Assembly: GCF_031195445.1 (NCBI RefSeq) | Contig: NZ_CP133480.1 | Location: forward strand, 62,001-126,000 | DNA length: 64,000 nucleotides | DNA from: Acuticoccus sp. MNP-M23 | GTDB taxonomy: Bacteria; Pseudomonadota; Alphaproteobacteria; Rhizobiales; Amorphaceae | Direction of reading: 5' to 3' | Shown: piece after piece, positions 18,275 to 27,007 of the stretch | Layout of the letters: the number at the start of each line of letters is the position of its first letter | How positions within the stretch are numbered: the stretch's first letter is position 1 | Program-made: the position numbers and the translations under genes | Notes under the pieces: generated by a model | Databases searched by the model: none | What the model saw: only the letters and a program-made list of their open reading frames with translations | Told to the model about the DNA's origin: nothing

Positions 18275-18712
18275 TCAGTCCGGCACGGCATCCATGCGCG
18301 AGTGCGATGCGACCATCGAGATCGAAACGGTGGCGAGCGTATCCACCAGCGTGATCACCATCAGGAGGAAGAAGATCGACGTGCCGGCGAAGCTGACCGT
18401 GAGGAACAGGACGATGTAGGCGCACAGCACCAGCACCATGACCATGTTCCCGATCACGGTGGTGCGCGTGGTCGATGCAGAGCGCAGCATCGAGAACAGC
18501 AGGAACATCAGCGCGATCACGATGAGCAGATCGCCGTAGGTGAGCGCCCAGCTCTGACCGGACACCAGCGTGACGCCGGCAACGACCTTGTCCCAGAACG
18601 GGTGCAGCGCGACCTGTCCGGGCTCCACCACATAATTGGAGTGGTCGTACAGGAAAATAGCCGCGAAGCCGTAAAGGACCAGCGGGATCAGAGTGAACGG
18701 GATCATGCCCAT
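18275..18712 (-). CDS. Small integral membrane protein, 145 aa, unknown function
   Basis: From the MGMIPFTLIPL start at 18712 the protein has four likely transmembrane helices: about residues 3-20, 50-72, 85-107 and 110-130. An N-terminal stretch (YDHSNYVVEPGQVALHPFWDK) lies between helices one and two, probably outside. An in-frame start at 18781 would add 23 polar residues not in keeping with a membrane protein, so the later start is preferred. No family motif is recognised, though similar small proteins with four helices lie near phaR in related genomes as far as I recall. The function is unknown. Confidence 0.72.
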   Translation of the reverse strand: MGMIPFTLIPLVLYGFAAIFLYDHSNYVVEPGQVALHPFWDKVVAGVTLVSGQSWALTYGDLLIVIALMFLLFSMLRSASTTRTTVIGNMVMVLVLCAYIVLFLTVSFAGTSIFFLLMVITLVDTLATVSISMVASHSRMDAVPD

Positions 18713-18861
18713 GGATGGTGTCCTTGTGTTCTGGACTTGTGTTCTGAACGAAACGTCGGTGCGCGACTGGGAACGATGCAAACGCGCACGTCTAACAGCA
18801 GAAGTCTTTCACCCATCCACGGGTTCCGACGCACCCCGCTTCAGGGCGCGCCGGTTTGCGA

Positions 18862-19044
18862 TCAATCGTCCTGCGCAGGCATGACCTGACGGCCGCGGTA
18901 GCGGCCGCTCTTCAGGTCGATGTGGTGCGGGCGCTTCAGCTCGCCCGAGTCCTTGTCCTCGACATAGGTCGGGGCCTTCAGCGCGTCCGTCGAACGACGG
19001 AAACCGCGCTTCATGGAACTGACTTTCCGCTTGGGGACAGCCAT
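18862..19044 (-). CDS. rpmF: 50S ribosomal protein L32
   Basis: L32 is a small component of the large ribosomal subunit. The 60-residue protein begins [20 protein letters not shown], the family signature, and ends with [15 protein letters not shown]. It lacks the CxxC zinc-ribbon cysteines, as is normal in alphaproteobacteria. It is preceded on the same strand by mtgA, and then the divergent ispA; rpmF-mtgA-ispA is a common rhizobial order. A good AGGAGAG-like ribosome binding site precedes the ATG at 19044. Confidence 0.97.
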   Translation of the reverse strand: MAVPKRKVSSMKRGFRRSTDALKAPTYVEDKDSGELKRPHHIDLKSGRYRGRQVMPAQDD

Positions 19045-19190
19045 GGTCTCTCCTCTCGCCGCGCACCGCGGCGCAACAACACGTTTGAATAGGGGCGCGC
19101 GCCCGGAAAAAGGACGCCAAGCACGCCGGACCCGGCCCTATACTGCGAGGGCGCCCCAATTGCAACGCCAACGCGCCGCAAGACAGCCCC

Positions 19191-19871
19191 TCACGGGCGA
19201 ATCCGGTCCGACAGACAGGTAAACACCCATGGCGCGCGGTCAAGCTCCCGCTTCACATGGGCGATCACCGCGCGCTGCCGGGGGCCGGGTTTGGCCGGAT
19301 TGCGGGCAGCAGGCGCGGGAAGCACGGTGGCCAGCGCCAGGGCCTGGGTGCGCGTCACATCCGCCGCCGAGACGCCGAACGTGCGCTGTGCCGCGGCCTC
19401 CACGCCGTATATTCCGCGGCCCCAATGGGCGACGTTGAGGTAGATCTCGATGATCCGATCCTTCGACAGGACAAGGTCCATCCAGAAGGCGAGCGGCACT
19501 TCCACCGCCTTGCGCAGATAGTTGCGGTCGGGCCACAGGAACAGCGTCTTGACCACCTGCATGGTGATGGTGCTTGCCCCGCGCGCTTTCTCGCCATCCA
19601 GCGCATCCTTGATGACGATCCGCATCTGCCGGAGATCCACACCGTAGTGGAGGCAGAAGCGTGCGTCCTCCGCCATGATGACCGCGCGCACCAGTTCCGG
19701 CGCGACGTCTTCCAGCGCCACCCAGCGCTGGTCCACCGTTTCACCCTTCCATTTCAACCGCTCGACCGGCAGGGACGCCGGCGTCACGAACGCATAGAGC
19801 ACCGTGAGGACCAGCGGAATCGAGACGATAAGCGCGGTAACGGTGATGAAGATCTTGAAAAGTCGTCGCAT
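19191..19871 (-). CDS. mtgA: Monofunctional biosynthetic peptidoglycan transglycosylase
   Basis: MtgA polymerises lipid II into glycan strands in the periplasm while tethered to the inner membrane. The 226-residue protein has one N-terminal membrane helix (about residues 5-27) and then a GT51 domain. The catalytic Glu is in MAEDARFCLHYGVD, followed by GASTITMQVVKTLFLWPDRNYLRKAVE and KDRIIEIYLNVAHWGRGIYGVEAAA, all diagnostic of the family. No transpeptidase domain is present. It lies upstream of rpmF on the same strand. Confidence 0.95.
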   Translation of the reverse strand: MRRLFKIFITVTALIVSIPLVLTVLYAFVTPASLPVERLKWKGETVDQRWVALEDVAPELVRAVIMAEDARFCLHYGVDLRQMRIVIKDALDGEKARGASTITMQVVKTLFLWPDRNYLRKAVEVPLAFWMDLVLSKDRIIEIYLNVAHWGRGIYGVEAAAQRTFGVSAADVTRTQALALATVLPAPAARNPAKPGPRQRAVIAHVKRELDRAPWVFTCLSDRIRP

Positions 19872-19955
19872 TTCGCCTCTCCAGCGGTGCAGGCATAGCC
19901 CGCCCTGACGCCTTCACCTATGGTTGGAACCGGGGAAACGACAAGGGTGAACAGC

Positions 19956-20843
19956 GTGACGAGCTTTGCCGACCACCTTGCGGCCGCGGCTGCAGCGACC
20001 GATGACGTGCTGCTGAAAACACTCGCCACGGTGGAAAGTGATGAGCATTGCCCGCCCCGTCTGGTGGCTGCCACACGGCATGCCCTCCTGGGCGGCGGCA
20101 AGCGTTTCCGCCCCTTTCTAGTGATCGAGTGCGCACGGGCATGCGGCGCGTCCGACCTGTCTGCGGCCACAGCCGTGGGCGCTGCGTTCGAGTGCCTCCA
20201 CGCCTACAGCCTTGTCCACGACGATCTTCCCGCCATGGATGACGATGATTTGCGCCGCGGCCGCCCCACTGTCCACAAGGCGTTTGACGAGGCGACCGCC
20301 ATCCTCGTCGGCGACGGCTTGCAGGCGCTCGCATTTCAGATCATCACCACGCCCCCGGTTCCCACGGCAGCCGCCGGCCCCCTCGCCCGCCTTCTGGCCG
20401 AGGCCTCCGGATTTTCCGGCATGGTGGGCGGCCAGTACCGCGATCTCAACGCCATCGGCCTCGATGCCGCCGGCGTCCGGCTCATGCAGTCCATGAAAAC
20501 CGGCGCGCTCATCCGGGCAGCCTGCGAGGCGGGCGCGATCACCGCCGGCGCCGCGCCTGATGTCTGCGCAGGCTATTCCGCGTTCGGCGCCCGGCTGGGC
20601 GAAGCCTTCCAGCTTGCCGACGATCTCCTCGACGTTGAGGGGACGGCGGAAGAGACCGGAAAACGCGTCGGCAAGGACGAAGGCGGCGGCAAGGCCACCA
20701 TTCCGCAGCTGGTGGGGGTCGAGACCGCCCGCGCCCGTCTTGCGGAGACGGTTGAAGACGCAGCCGGACAGCTGGAAGCACTGGGCGCAGACGGCGGCGT
20801 GCTGGCCGAGGCATGCCGCTTTGTTGCGGAGCGGCGTTCCTGA
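19956..20843 (+). CDS. ispA: Farnesyl diphosphate synthase (polyprenyl synthetase)
   Basis: IspA joins isopentenyl diphosphate to dimethylallyl/geranyl diphosphate to give farnesyl diphosphate. The first aspartate-rich motif is HDDLPAMDDDDLRRGRP and the second is LADDLLDVEG. GGGKRFRP near residue 45 binds diphosphate. FARM-region residues upstream of the first motif (ECLHAYSLV) fit a C15 enzyme. GTG 19956 is preferred because AAGGGTG lies 6 bp upstream, giving 295 residues, the typical length; an ATG at 19920 would add 12 residues. dxs, often downstream in proteobacteria, is not here. Confidence 0.92.
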   Translation: MTSFADHLAAAAAATDDVLLKTLATVESDEHCPPRLVAATRHALLGGGKRFRPFLVIECARACGASDLSAATAVGAAFECLHAYSLVHDDLPAMDDDDLRRGRPTVHKAFDEATAILVGDGLQALAFQIITTPPVPTAAAGPLARLLAEASGFSGMVGGQYRDLNAIGLDAAGVRLMQSMKTGALIRAACEAGAITAGAAPDVCAGYSAFGARLGEAFQLADDLLDVEGTAEETGKRVGKDEGGGKATIPQLVGVETARARLAETVEDAAGQLEALGADGGVLAEACRFVAERRS

Positions 20844-20918
20844 CCCTTCGCTGAACAACCGCCTCAGAAGACGTTCAGCCGACATTGCCGATCCTCCATA
20901 TGACAGAAGGAGGACACC

Positions 20919-21431
20919 GTGAGAAATCTGTTAATTGCTGCCGCGGGACTGGCGGCCGCGCTGGTGGCCGGGACCGCAGCCATTGCCGCGGTGCCCGCCG
21001 CAACCGCCGCCGAAGACAACTACCAGCCAACCCGGATCGACCGATACGACGCGTCCGGCATGCCGCTGGAGAGTGCGCCGGTCACGCCGCGCGTTTCTGC
21101 AAGCCTCGATACCCGGCTTCGGGGCAGAACGGCTGCGGCCGGCGAACGTCAGCAACTGGCCTATTCGCAGCCGAGGCGCCATCGGCGACACAGCCGACGC
21201 TACCGGCCGCCGCATCGCCCCTACTACCGGCCGCGGCGCTACCGTCCGCACCGCCCCTATTACCGGCCGCCGCCCGTAGCCTACCGCCGGCCATACTATG
21301 CGCCGCCGCCCGTTTACCGCCGGGGACCGCGCTGCGTGACGCGGGTGGTGCGGGTGACACCGCGTGGCCGCGTCGTCCGGATCGTGCCGGGGTGCGGCCC
21401 GCGCGGCAGGCGCCACTGGCGCCGCTACTGA
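20919..21431 (+). CDS. Secreted Arg/Pro/Tyr-rich basic protein, 170 aa
   Basis: A signal peptide (residues 1 to about 30, alanine-rich core, likely cleavage after the Ala-Thr-Ala-Ala run) leads to an acidic-polar linker. Then comes a low-complexity segment from about residue 85 to 135 built on short RPYYRP and RYRP-like repeats. The last 35 residues contain two cysteines (RCVTRVVRV and VPGCGPRG) that may pair. GTG 20919 has AGGAGG 6 bp upstream. Rhizobial genomes hold many such small exported PY/R-rich proteins, of unknown role (cell-wall or polyanion binding is a guess). It converges with leuC. Confidence 0.72.
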   Translation: MRNLLIAAAGLAAALVAGTAAIAAVPAATAAEDNYQPTRIDRYDASGMPLESAPVTPRVSASLDTRLRGRTAAAGERQQLAYSQPRRHRRHSRRYRPPHRPYYRPRRYRPHRPYYRPPPVAYRRPYYAPPPVYRRGPRCVTRVVRVTPRGRVVRIVPGCGPRGRRHWRRY

Positions 21432-21442
21432 CGGCAGAGCAT

Positions 21443-21468
21443 GCGGCGCGCCCACCGGGCTGCGCCGC
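21443..21468. terminator. Probable convergent terminator
   Basis: GCGGCGC (21443-21449) pairs with GCGCCGC (21462-21468), with further partial pairing across an internal mismatch towards the loop. It lies in the 46-bp gap between the convergent secreted-protein gene and leuC. No T run follows. Confidence 0.45.
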
Positions 21469-21477
21469 ACCGCCGTA

Positions 21478-22878
21478 TCAGATCGTGCGCACGTCCACGA
21501 AGTGCCCGGCAATGGCCGCCGCCGCCGCCATCTGCGGCGAAACCAGGTGGGTGCGCGAACGAAGACCCTGCCGCCCTTCGAAGTTGCGGTTGGATGTCGA
21601 GGCGCAACGCTCTTCGGGGTTCAGCCGGTCGGCGTTCATGCCCAGGCACATGGAGCACCCCGGCTCGCGCCACTCGAATCCAGCATCGATGAAGATCCTG
21701 TCGAGACCCTCGGCCTCCGCCTGCGCCTTGACGAGACCGGACCCCGGCACGATCAGCCCGGAGACCCGCTCCGCCATCGTCTTGCCGCGGACAATTTCGG
21801 CCACCGCGCGCAGATCCTCGATCCGGCCGTTGGTGCACGAGCCGATGAACACCTTGTCGATGGGAATTTCAGTCATCGGCGTGCCGGGCGTCAGACCCAT
21901 GTATTTGAGCGCCCGCTCCACCGACCGGCGCTTGTCCGGATGCGCAATATCGGCCGGATTCGGCACCGAGCCCTCGATGGACACCACCGTTTCCGGCGAC
22001 GTGCCCCAGGTGACCACCGGCGGCAGGTTGGCCGCGTCTAGTTTCACTTCCACGTCGAACACCGCGTCCGGATCGCTGGGAAGCGTCTTCCAGTAGGCCA
22101 CCGCCTGATCCCACGCAGCGCCCTTCGGCGCCTTGGGGCGACCTTCGATGTAGGCGTAGGTGGTCTCGTCCGGCGCCACCATGCCGGCGCGTGCGCCCGC
22201 CTCGATGGACATGTTGCAAACCGTCATCCGCCCTTCCATGGACAGGGCGCGAATGGCGCTGCCGGCAAACTCGATCACATGGCCGGTGCCGCCGGCGGTG
22301 CCGATATGGCCGATGATCGACAGGACGATGTCCTTGGCCGTCAGCCAGGGCGGGGCCACACCATCGACGGTGATGCGCATGTTCTTCGATTTGCGGGCAA
22401 CCAGCGTCTGGGTCGCCAGCACATGCTCCACCTCGGAGGTGCCGATACCCTGCGCCAGTGCACCGAATGCGCCGTGGGTGGAGGTGTGGCTGTCGCCGCA
22501 CACGATGGTCATGCCAGGCAGCGTAAAACCCTGCTCGGGGCCCACGATGTGGACAATCCCCTGCCGGACATCGAGCTCGTTGAAATATTCCACGCCGAAG
22601 GCAGCGGCATTTTCGGCCAGTGTTTCCACCTGGAGACGCGACTCGGGATCGTCGATCCCCTCGCTGCGGTCGGTGGTGGGGACGTTGTGGTCGACCACCG
22701 CGAGCGTGCGCTGGGGCGCATGAACCTTGCGACCGGCCAGGCGCAGACCCTCGAAGGCCTGAGGCGACGTCACTTCGTGGACGAGATGGCGATCGATGTA
22801 GACGAGCGCGGTGCCGTCATCGGAGATCTCGACCAGATGGTCGTCCCAGATCTTGTCGTACAGCGTGCGGCCGGCCAT
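21478..22878 (-). CDS. leuC: 3-isopropylmalate dehydratase large subunit
   Basis: LeuC with LeuD isomerises 2- to 3-isopropylmalate in leucine synthesis. This aconitase-fold subunit carries the [4Fe-4S] cysteines at about Cys348 (GSCTNGR) and Cys408/Cys411 ([10 protein letters not shown]). Other family blocks are [17 protein letters not shown] and [12 protein letters not shown] 22878 gives 466 residues and is preferred to the ATG three codons earlier because a GAGGGA lies at proper distance. leuD is not adjacent within the window, as is common in Rhizobiales where leuC and leuD are separated. Confidence 0.96.
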   Translation of the reverse strand: MAGRTLYDKIWDDHLVEISDDGTALVYIDRHLVHEVTSPQAFEGLRLAGRKVHAPQRTLAVVDHNVPTTDRSEGIDDPESRLQVETLAENAAAFGVEYFNELDVRQGIVHIVGPEQGFTLPGMTIVCGDSHTSTHGAFGALAQGIGTSEVEHVLATQTLVARKSKNMRITVDGVAPPWLTAKDIVLSIIGHIGTAGGTGHVIEFAGSAIRALSMEGRMTVCNMSIEAGARAGMVAPDETTYAYIEGRPKAPKGAAWDQAVAYWKTLPSDPDAVFDVEVKLDAANLPPVVTWGTSPETVVSIEGSVPNPADIAHPDKRRSVERALKYMGLTPGTPMTEIPIDKVFIGSCTNGRIEDLRAVAEIVRGKTMAERVSGLIVPGSGLVKAQAEAEGLDRIFIDAGFEWREPGCSMCLGMNADRLNPEERCASTSNRNFEGRQGLRSRTHLVSPQMAAAAAIAGHFVDVRTI

Positions 22879-22969
22879 TTCGATCATTCCCTCGACACGT
22901 TTTTAGATGCCCTTCAATTGCCAAGTCGCATCGCCGTTGACAAGGCGCTGTTCTCACAGGAGATCCCAT

Positions 22970-23368
22970 TTGGACGCCGACCAACTATGCAGGCAGTACC
23001 TGAAGGCGATCGAAGCCGGCGACTTCACAGCCGTCCTGGGCTTCTTTTCGGTGCAAGCCAGGGTGGTCTCTCCGCTCTACGGCACCCAGCCGGCAGATCT
23101 GTATTTTGCAAAATTGTTCAGCGATTCCCAGCGGTCCACATGCCGGATAATCCGGGTCCTCACGTCGCCCGCACCGGACACGGCCATCGCCTTGCAGTTC
23201 TTTTATTGCTGGACGTTGCAAAGCGGCGCGGTCCTCGAATTCGAGGTAGTCAACATTCTGGAAATGAACGCAGACGGCAACGTCAGCAAGCTGACCGTGC
23301 TGTATGACACGGCACCGCTGCGTGCGCTCCATGAGCCCGCGGCGCGCCGGCATGAACCCGACACCTAG
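22970..23368 (+). CDS. SnoaL/NTF2-like domain protein, 132 aa
   Basis: The sequence begins DADQLCRQYLKAIEAGDFTAVLGFF and continues with alternating beta strands (ALQFFYCWTLQSG, VLEFEVVNILEMNADGNVSKLTVLYD), the cone-shaped NTF2-like fold of SnoaL-type proteins. No catalytic residue set can be assigned. TTG 22970 is the likely start: CAGGAG lies 7 bp upstream and the domain begins immediately. It is divergent from leuC (91 bp) and converges on ptsN, with a 4-bp overlap of the two stop regions. The ligand is unknown. Confidence 0.7.
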   Translation: MDADQLCRQYLKAIEAGDFTAVLGFFSVQARVVSPLYGTQPADLYFAKLFSDSQRSTCRIIRVLTSPAPDTAIALQFFYCWTLQSGAVLEFEVVNILEMNADGNVSKLTVLYDTAPLRALHEPAARRHEPDT

Positions 23369-23826
23369 TTTGCGCTGACCGGCGTGCGGGTGAGGTAATA
23401 ATGCGTATCGCCGCGCGAGGTGGCCGCGCGCAGCTCATCGGCAAGACCCGGCGCGCGCAACACCCGGGCAATCTTGGCAAGGGCCTTGAGGTGGTCGGCC
23501 CCGGCATCCTCGGGCGCCAGCAGCGCGAAGATCAGGTCCACCGGCTCATCGTCCAGCGAATCGAAGCCGACCGCACTTTTCAGACGGAAAAACACGCCCA
23601 CGATCTCGTCGAGGTCGGCCAGCTTGCCGTGGGGGATGGCAACGCCATGCCCCACGCCGGTCGATCCCAGTCGCTCCCGCTCCAGAAGCGTGTCGAAAAT
23701 CGCACGCTCCGGCATCCCGGTCCGCTTGGCGAGCGCGACGCTCACCTCCTGGATCGCATGTTTCTTGGAGTGAACGTCGACGTCGATGAAAACGGCGTCC
23801 TGGCTGATGAGTGCGCCGATGTCCAT
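23365..23826 (-). CDS. ptsN: Nitrogen-regulatory PTS enzyme IIA (EIIANtr)
   Basis: PtsN is the phosphoacceptor at the end of the PTSNtr relay (EINtr-NPr-EIIANtr) and regulates potassium, nitrogen and other processes. The 153-residue protein is a PTS_EIIA_2 domain with the active-site histidine at His66 in GVAIPHGKL, inside the family pattern GVGHGVAIPH. ATG 23826 is 8 bp after the hpf stop, and the gene is the last of lptB-rpoN-hpf-ptsN. The same frame stays open far upstream, overlapping hpf, but this start begins the domain. Confidence 0.95.
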   Translation of the reverse strand: MDIGALISQDAVFIDVDVHSKKHAIQEVSVALAKRTGMPERAIFDTLLERERLGSTGVGHGVAIPHGKLADLDEIVGVFFRLKSAVGFDSLDDEPVDLIFALLAPEDAGADHLKALAKIARVLRAPGLADELRAATSRGDTHYYLTRTPVSAN

Positions 23827-23834
23827 GACAGTCG

Positions 23835-24446
23835 CTAACCAGCCGTTCCCGGACTCTGGACGGCGGCCGTGCCGGACACCATCGACGGGTCGATCCAGCC
23901 CACGTTCCCGTCCGCCCTGCGGAACACGACGTTGAGCGTCTTGTTCGCCGCGTTCATGAACATGAGGGCCGGCGTTTCGGTCAGGTCCAGCTCCAGCACC
24001 GCCATGCCGACGGTCATGGTCTTGATCTTGGTGGGGGTTTCGGCAACCACCAGCGGTGCGTAGTTGGCTTCCAGCTCGTCCTCGTCGTCCGGGGTCTCGA
24101 TCTGGAATTCCATCGCGGCGGCGGCCACTTCGCCGGCGCTGGGGCCGCCGGTGTGGTGCGCCTTCAGGCGGCGCTTGTAGCGGCGGAGGCGCTTGTCGAT
24201 CTTCTCGGCAGCCCCCTCGAAGGCGTGGGTCGCATCGCCGGCATTGCCGGATGCGCGCAGGATGATCCCCGTGTCGAGGTGGACCATGCAATCGGCATCG
24301 AAGCCAGCGGCCGATTTTTTCAGCGTGACCTGACCGGTATATTTCCCGTCGAAATATTTTGCGACGGACTCGGACAAGCGATCGTCGATGCGCTGCCTCA
24401 GCGCATCACCCACGTCCATGTGTTTTCCGGAAATCGTCAACGGCAT
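23835..24446 (-). CDS. hpf: Ribosome hibernation-promoting factor, long form
   Basis: Long HPF dimerises 70S ribosomes to inactive 100S particles in stationary phase. The N-terminal HPF/YfiA domain (residues 1-105) begins MPLTISGKHMDVGDALRQRI and contains basic helix KIDKRLRRYKRRLKAHH. A linker leads to the C-terminal dimerisation domain at about 145-200, with VVAETPTKIKTMTVGMAVLELDLTE, then MFMNAANKTLNVVFRRADGNVGWID. ATG 24446 gives 203 residues, normal for the long form. It sits between rpoN and ptsN. Confidence 0.95.
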   Translation of the reverse strand: MPLTISGKHMDVGDALRQRIDDRLSESVAKYFDGKYTGQVTLKKSAAGFDADCMVHLDTGIILRASGNAGDATHAFEGAAEKIDKRLRRYKRRLKAHHTGGPSAGEVAAAAMEFQIETPDDEDELEANYAPLVVAETPTKIKTMTVGMAVLELDLTETPALMFMNAANKTLNVVFRRADGNVGWIDPSMVSGTAAVQSPGTAG

Positions 24447-24584
24447 AGCAGGCAGCCTTCTGTCCCGACCCAGGGAGTATAAACGTCTTTCGCCGGCGCG
24501 GAAGGCCGACCTCACACGCCGATTGCTGGGTGGGCCGATCGGGTGCGCATGGCGCGGCCTTCTATGGCCGTGCCACGCGCCGTG

Positions 24585-25949
24585 TCAACGCCGGCCTGCG
24601 CTGGAGCTGAAGCCGCCATGCCGGGCCATGCGCCGACGCTCCACCGATGAGGGGATGTTCATGGCCTCGCGATATTTGGCCACAGTCCGGCGGGCGATCA
24701 CGATGCCGGAGTCCTTCAGCGTCTTCACGATCTCGTCGTCCGACCGTACGCTCGCCACCGTTTCGCTCTCCACGAGGAAGCGGATCTTTGCACGGACGGA
24801 ATCGGCGGAAACGCTGCCGTCTGCGGCATCAATAGCCACCGCAAAGAAGGCGCGGAACGGGAAAACGCCGCGCGGCGACGTCAGCGCCTTGTTGGACACC
24901 ACACGGCTGACGGTGGATTCGTGCATGCCGATGTCCTCGGCAATTTCGCGCAGGGTGAGCGGGCTCACATGCTGCGCCTTGCCCTCGAAGAAGGCACGCT
25001 GGCGGGTGACGATGGCGCTTGCCACCTTCACGATGGTGCGGGCGCGCTGATCGAGGCTGCGGGTCAGCCAGTGCGCCGAGCGCATGCACTGGTTGGCAAA
25101 GCTGGTGGCCGGCCCTGCCCCGCAGGACGTGATTTCAGCATGATATTCTGAATCGATCAGCACCTTCGGCAGACGCTGCGTGTCGAGAATGACCTTGAAG
25201 CCGCCGTTGCCCAGAGGCTGGACGATGACGTCCGGCTCCATGATCTGCACCGGGGTTGTGTCGAATGTCCGGCCGGGCCGCGGGTCCAGCGTGCGGATAC
25301 GTGCGGCGACAGCCAGGACGTCCGCCTCGCTGCAGCCGGCAAGGTCGGCCATCCGCTTCACGTCCCGCTTGGCGAGGATCTGCAAGTTGGCGAGAACGCA
25401 TTTCGCCACCGCGCACAGCGCGCCCCGGTCAGCCAGCTGCAAGGCCAGGCATTCTTCCAGCGACCGCGCGAAGAGACCTGCCGGCTCGATGGTCTGAAGC
25501 CGGGTCAGCGTATTTTCCACAACGCTGCGCGAGACGCCCAGCGCCTGCAGCGCCGCCTCCACCACGTCCTCGTCCAGTCGCCCGTCCTCGTCGAGCGAGT
25601 TGATGAGGTAGCTGGCTATTCCGCTTTCCTCCGGCGTGAAGCCGAGACCCACGCTTTCGCGATGGCAATGGGTGCTGAGCGAGGTGCGCTCGGCCACGGC
25701 TGACATCGGATCGTTCATGAAATCGCGGGAAACCTCCCGCTTGGCCGTGATCCGGCCATCGCCGCGCGGGGCGGGCCTCGTGTCGGCCCGAGCCGCGAGG
25801 GTCAGAAGCGGGTTCTGGTCCACCTCTTCACGGACGGCGGCCTCAAGCTCCAGATTGGACATTTGCAGGAGCTTGATGGCCTGCATCAACTGCGGCGTCA
25901 TCGCGAGGGTCTGACGCTGTGATTGGACGAGCCTGAGCTGCGGTGTCAC
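24585..25949 (-). CDS. rpoN: RNA polymerase sigma-54 factor
   Basis: RpoN directs RNA polymerase to -24/-12 promoters and needs AAA+ activators. The N-terminal glutamine-rich activator-interaction region (TPQLRLVQSQRQTLAMTPQL, then MQAIKLLQMSNLELEAAV) and acidic EVDQNPLL are present. The core-binding region follows, then the helix-turn-helix LREIAEDIGMHESTVSRVVS, and the RpoN box ARRTVAKYRE near the C terminus. GTG 25949 gives 454 residues and starts at the conserved block; a TTG at 26015 would add 22 residues and overlap lptB. It follows lptB and precedes hpf-ptsN, the classic order. Confidence 0.94.
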   Translation of the reverse strand: MTPQLRLVQSQRQTLAMTPQLMQAIKLLQMSNLELEAAVREEVDQNPLLTLAARADTRPAPRGDGRITAKREVSRDFMNDPMSAVAERTSLSTHCHRESVGLGFTPEESGIASYLINSLDEDGRLDEDVVEAALQALGVSRSVVENTLTRLQTIEPAGLFARSLEECLALQLADRGALCAVAKCVLANLQILAKRDVKRMADLAGCSEADVLAVAARIRTLDPRPGRTFDTTPVQIMEPDVIVQPLGNGGFKVILDTQRLPKVLIDSEYHAEITSCGAGPATSFANQCMRSAHWLTRSLDQRARTIVKVASAIVTRQRAFFEGKAQHVSPLTLREIAEDIGMHESTVSRVVSNKALTSPRGVFPFRAFFAVAIDAADGSVSADSVRAKIRFLVESETVASVRSDDEIVKTLKDSGIVIARRTVAKYREAMNIPSSVERRRMARHGGFSSSAGRR

Positions 25950-26011
25950 GAAAATTCCATCGGTTGGCGCGTTCCTTGCATGCTTAATCAATAAACATTG
26001 AAACGCTGCTG

Positions 26012-26782
26012 TCAAAGACGGAATTTGTCTCCGAGGTACAAGCGCCGCACATCGGGGTGCGCGACGATCTCTTCCGGCGTGCCCTCGGTCAGCACAGACC
26101 CCGACGCAATGATCGTCGCACGGTCGATAAGTCCCAGTGTTTCCCGCACATTATGGTCGGTGATGAGAACGCCGATGCCGCGGTTGGTGAGGTGCCGCAC
26201 CAGCGCCTGAATATCAGACACCGCAATGGGATCGACGCCGGCAAAAGGCTCGTCCAGCAGCATGAAGTCGGGCCGGGAGGCCAGTGCGCGGGCAATTTCC
26301 ACCCGCCGCCGCTCTCCGCCGGAGAGTGACGTGGCCGGTGCATCGGCAAGCCGGGTGAGGCCGAACTCGGATAACAGCTCGTCGAGTGCGGCGCGCCGGG
26401 CAGCGCGGGTCGGCTCGGTCAGCTCCAGGATGGCCATCACGTTCTGCGCCACCGTCAACCCGCGGAAGATCGACGCTTCCTGCGGCAGATAGCCGATCCC
26501 GAGCCGCGCGCGGCGATACATCGGCAGCGCGGTCACGTCGAACCCGTCGATGGTGATGGCGCCCGCATCCGGCCTGATGAGGCCCGTAATCATGTAAAAC
26601 ACGGTGGTCTTGCCGGCGCCGTTGGGACCGAGGAGCCCGACAGTCTCTCCCTGACGCAGCGAGAGCGACACGTTTTCCACGACCGTGCGCTTGCCATAGG
26701 TCTTGGCGAGCGCCGTCACCACGAGACCGCGGGTCGCGTCGGTGCCGCTCACGGTCGTCTTCCGATTGACGGACTGGTCCAT
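26012..26782 (-). CDS. lptB: LPS export ABC transporter ATP-binding protein
   Basis: LptB powers LptFG extraction of lipopolysaccharide from the inner membrane and delivery through LptC-LptA-LptDE. Walker A is GPNGAGKTT, Q-loop region YLPQEASIFRGLTV, signature LSGGERRR, Walker B FMLLDEPFAGVDP, and the H-loop LITDHNVRETL; the DHNVRETL and YLGDKFRL end are typical of LptB. ATG 26782 follows AGAGG; a GTG at 26806 would add 8 residues. lptC and lptA, which normally precede lptB in this operon, are absent here; the next gene upstream encodes an O-antigen-ligase-like protein. Confidence 0.93.
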   Translation of the reverse strand: MDQSVNRKTTVSGTDATRGLVVTALAKTYGKRTVVENVSLSLRQGETVGLLGPNGAGKTTVFYMITGLIRPDAGAITIDGFDVTALPMYRRARLGIGYLPQEASIFRGLTVAQNVMAILELTEPTRAARRAALDELLSEFGLTRLADAPATSLSGGERRRVEIARALASRPDFMLLDEPFAGVDPIAVSDIQALVRHLTNRGIGVLITDHNVRETLGLIDRATIIASGSVLTEGTPEEIVAHPDVRRLYLGDKFRL

Positions 26783-27007
26783 TCCACCTCTTCCGGTCGC
26801 ACTCACGCCGATCCTTTACCCCGTCGCGGTGCGCGAACCAAAGCGCAAAACCGCAGCGCGGAGGATCCGGGCGATGCAAGGTCAGCCGGCGACCCGGCGC
26901 GCGGCCGCAAACAGGCGCCTAATTTTTAGGCATGACGTGCGATCTGCCGCAACCAACCTTCAAAAGGCGGACCCGCGCGGCTGGTTGAGGGCTGCGCAAC
27001 CGCACGC

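Noticed and set aside
26917-26931. GCCTAA-TTT-TTAGGC inverted repeat between the O-antigen ligase-like gene and lptB
   Set aside because: The 6-bp AT-rich stem is weak and lacks a T run on the minus strand; it is not convincing as terminator or operator.
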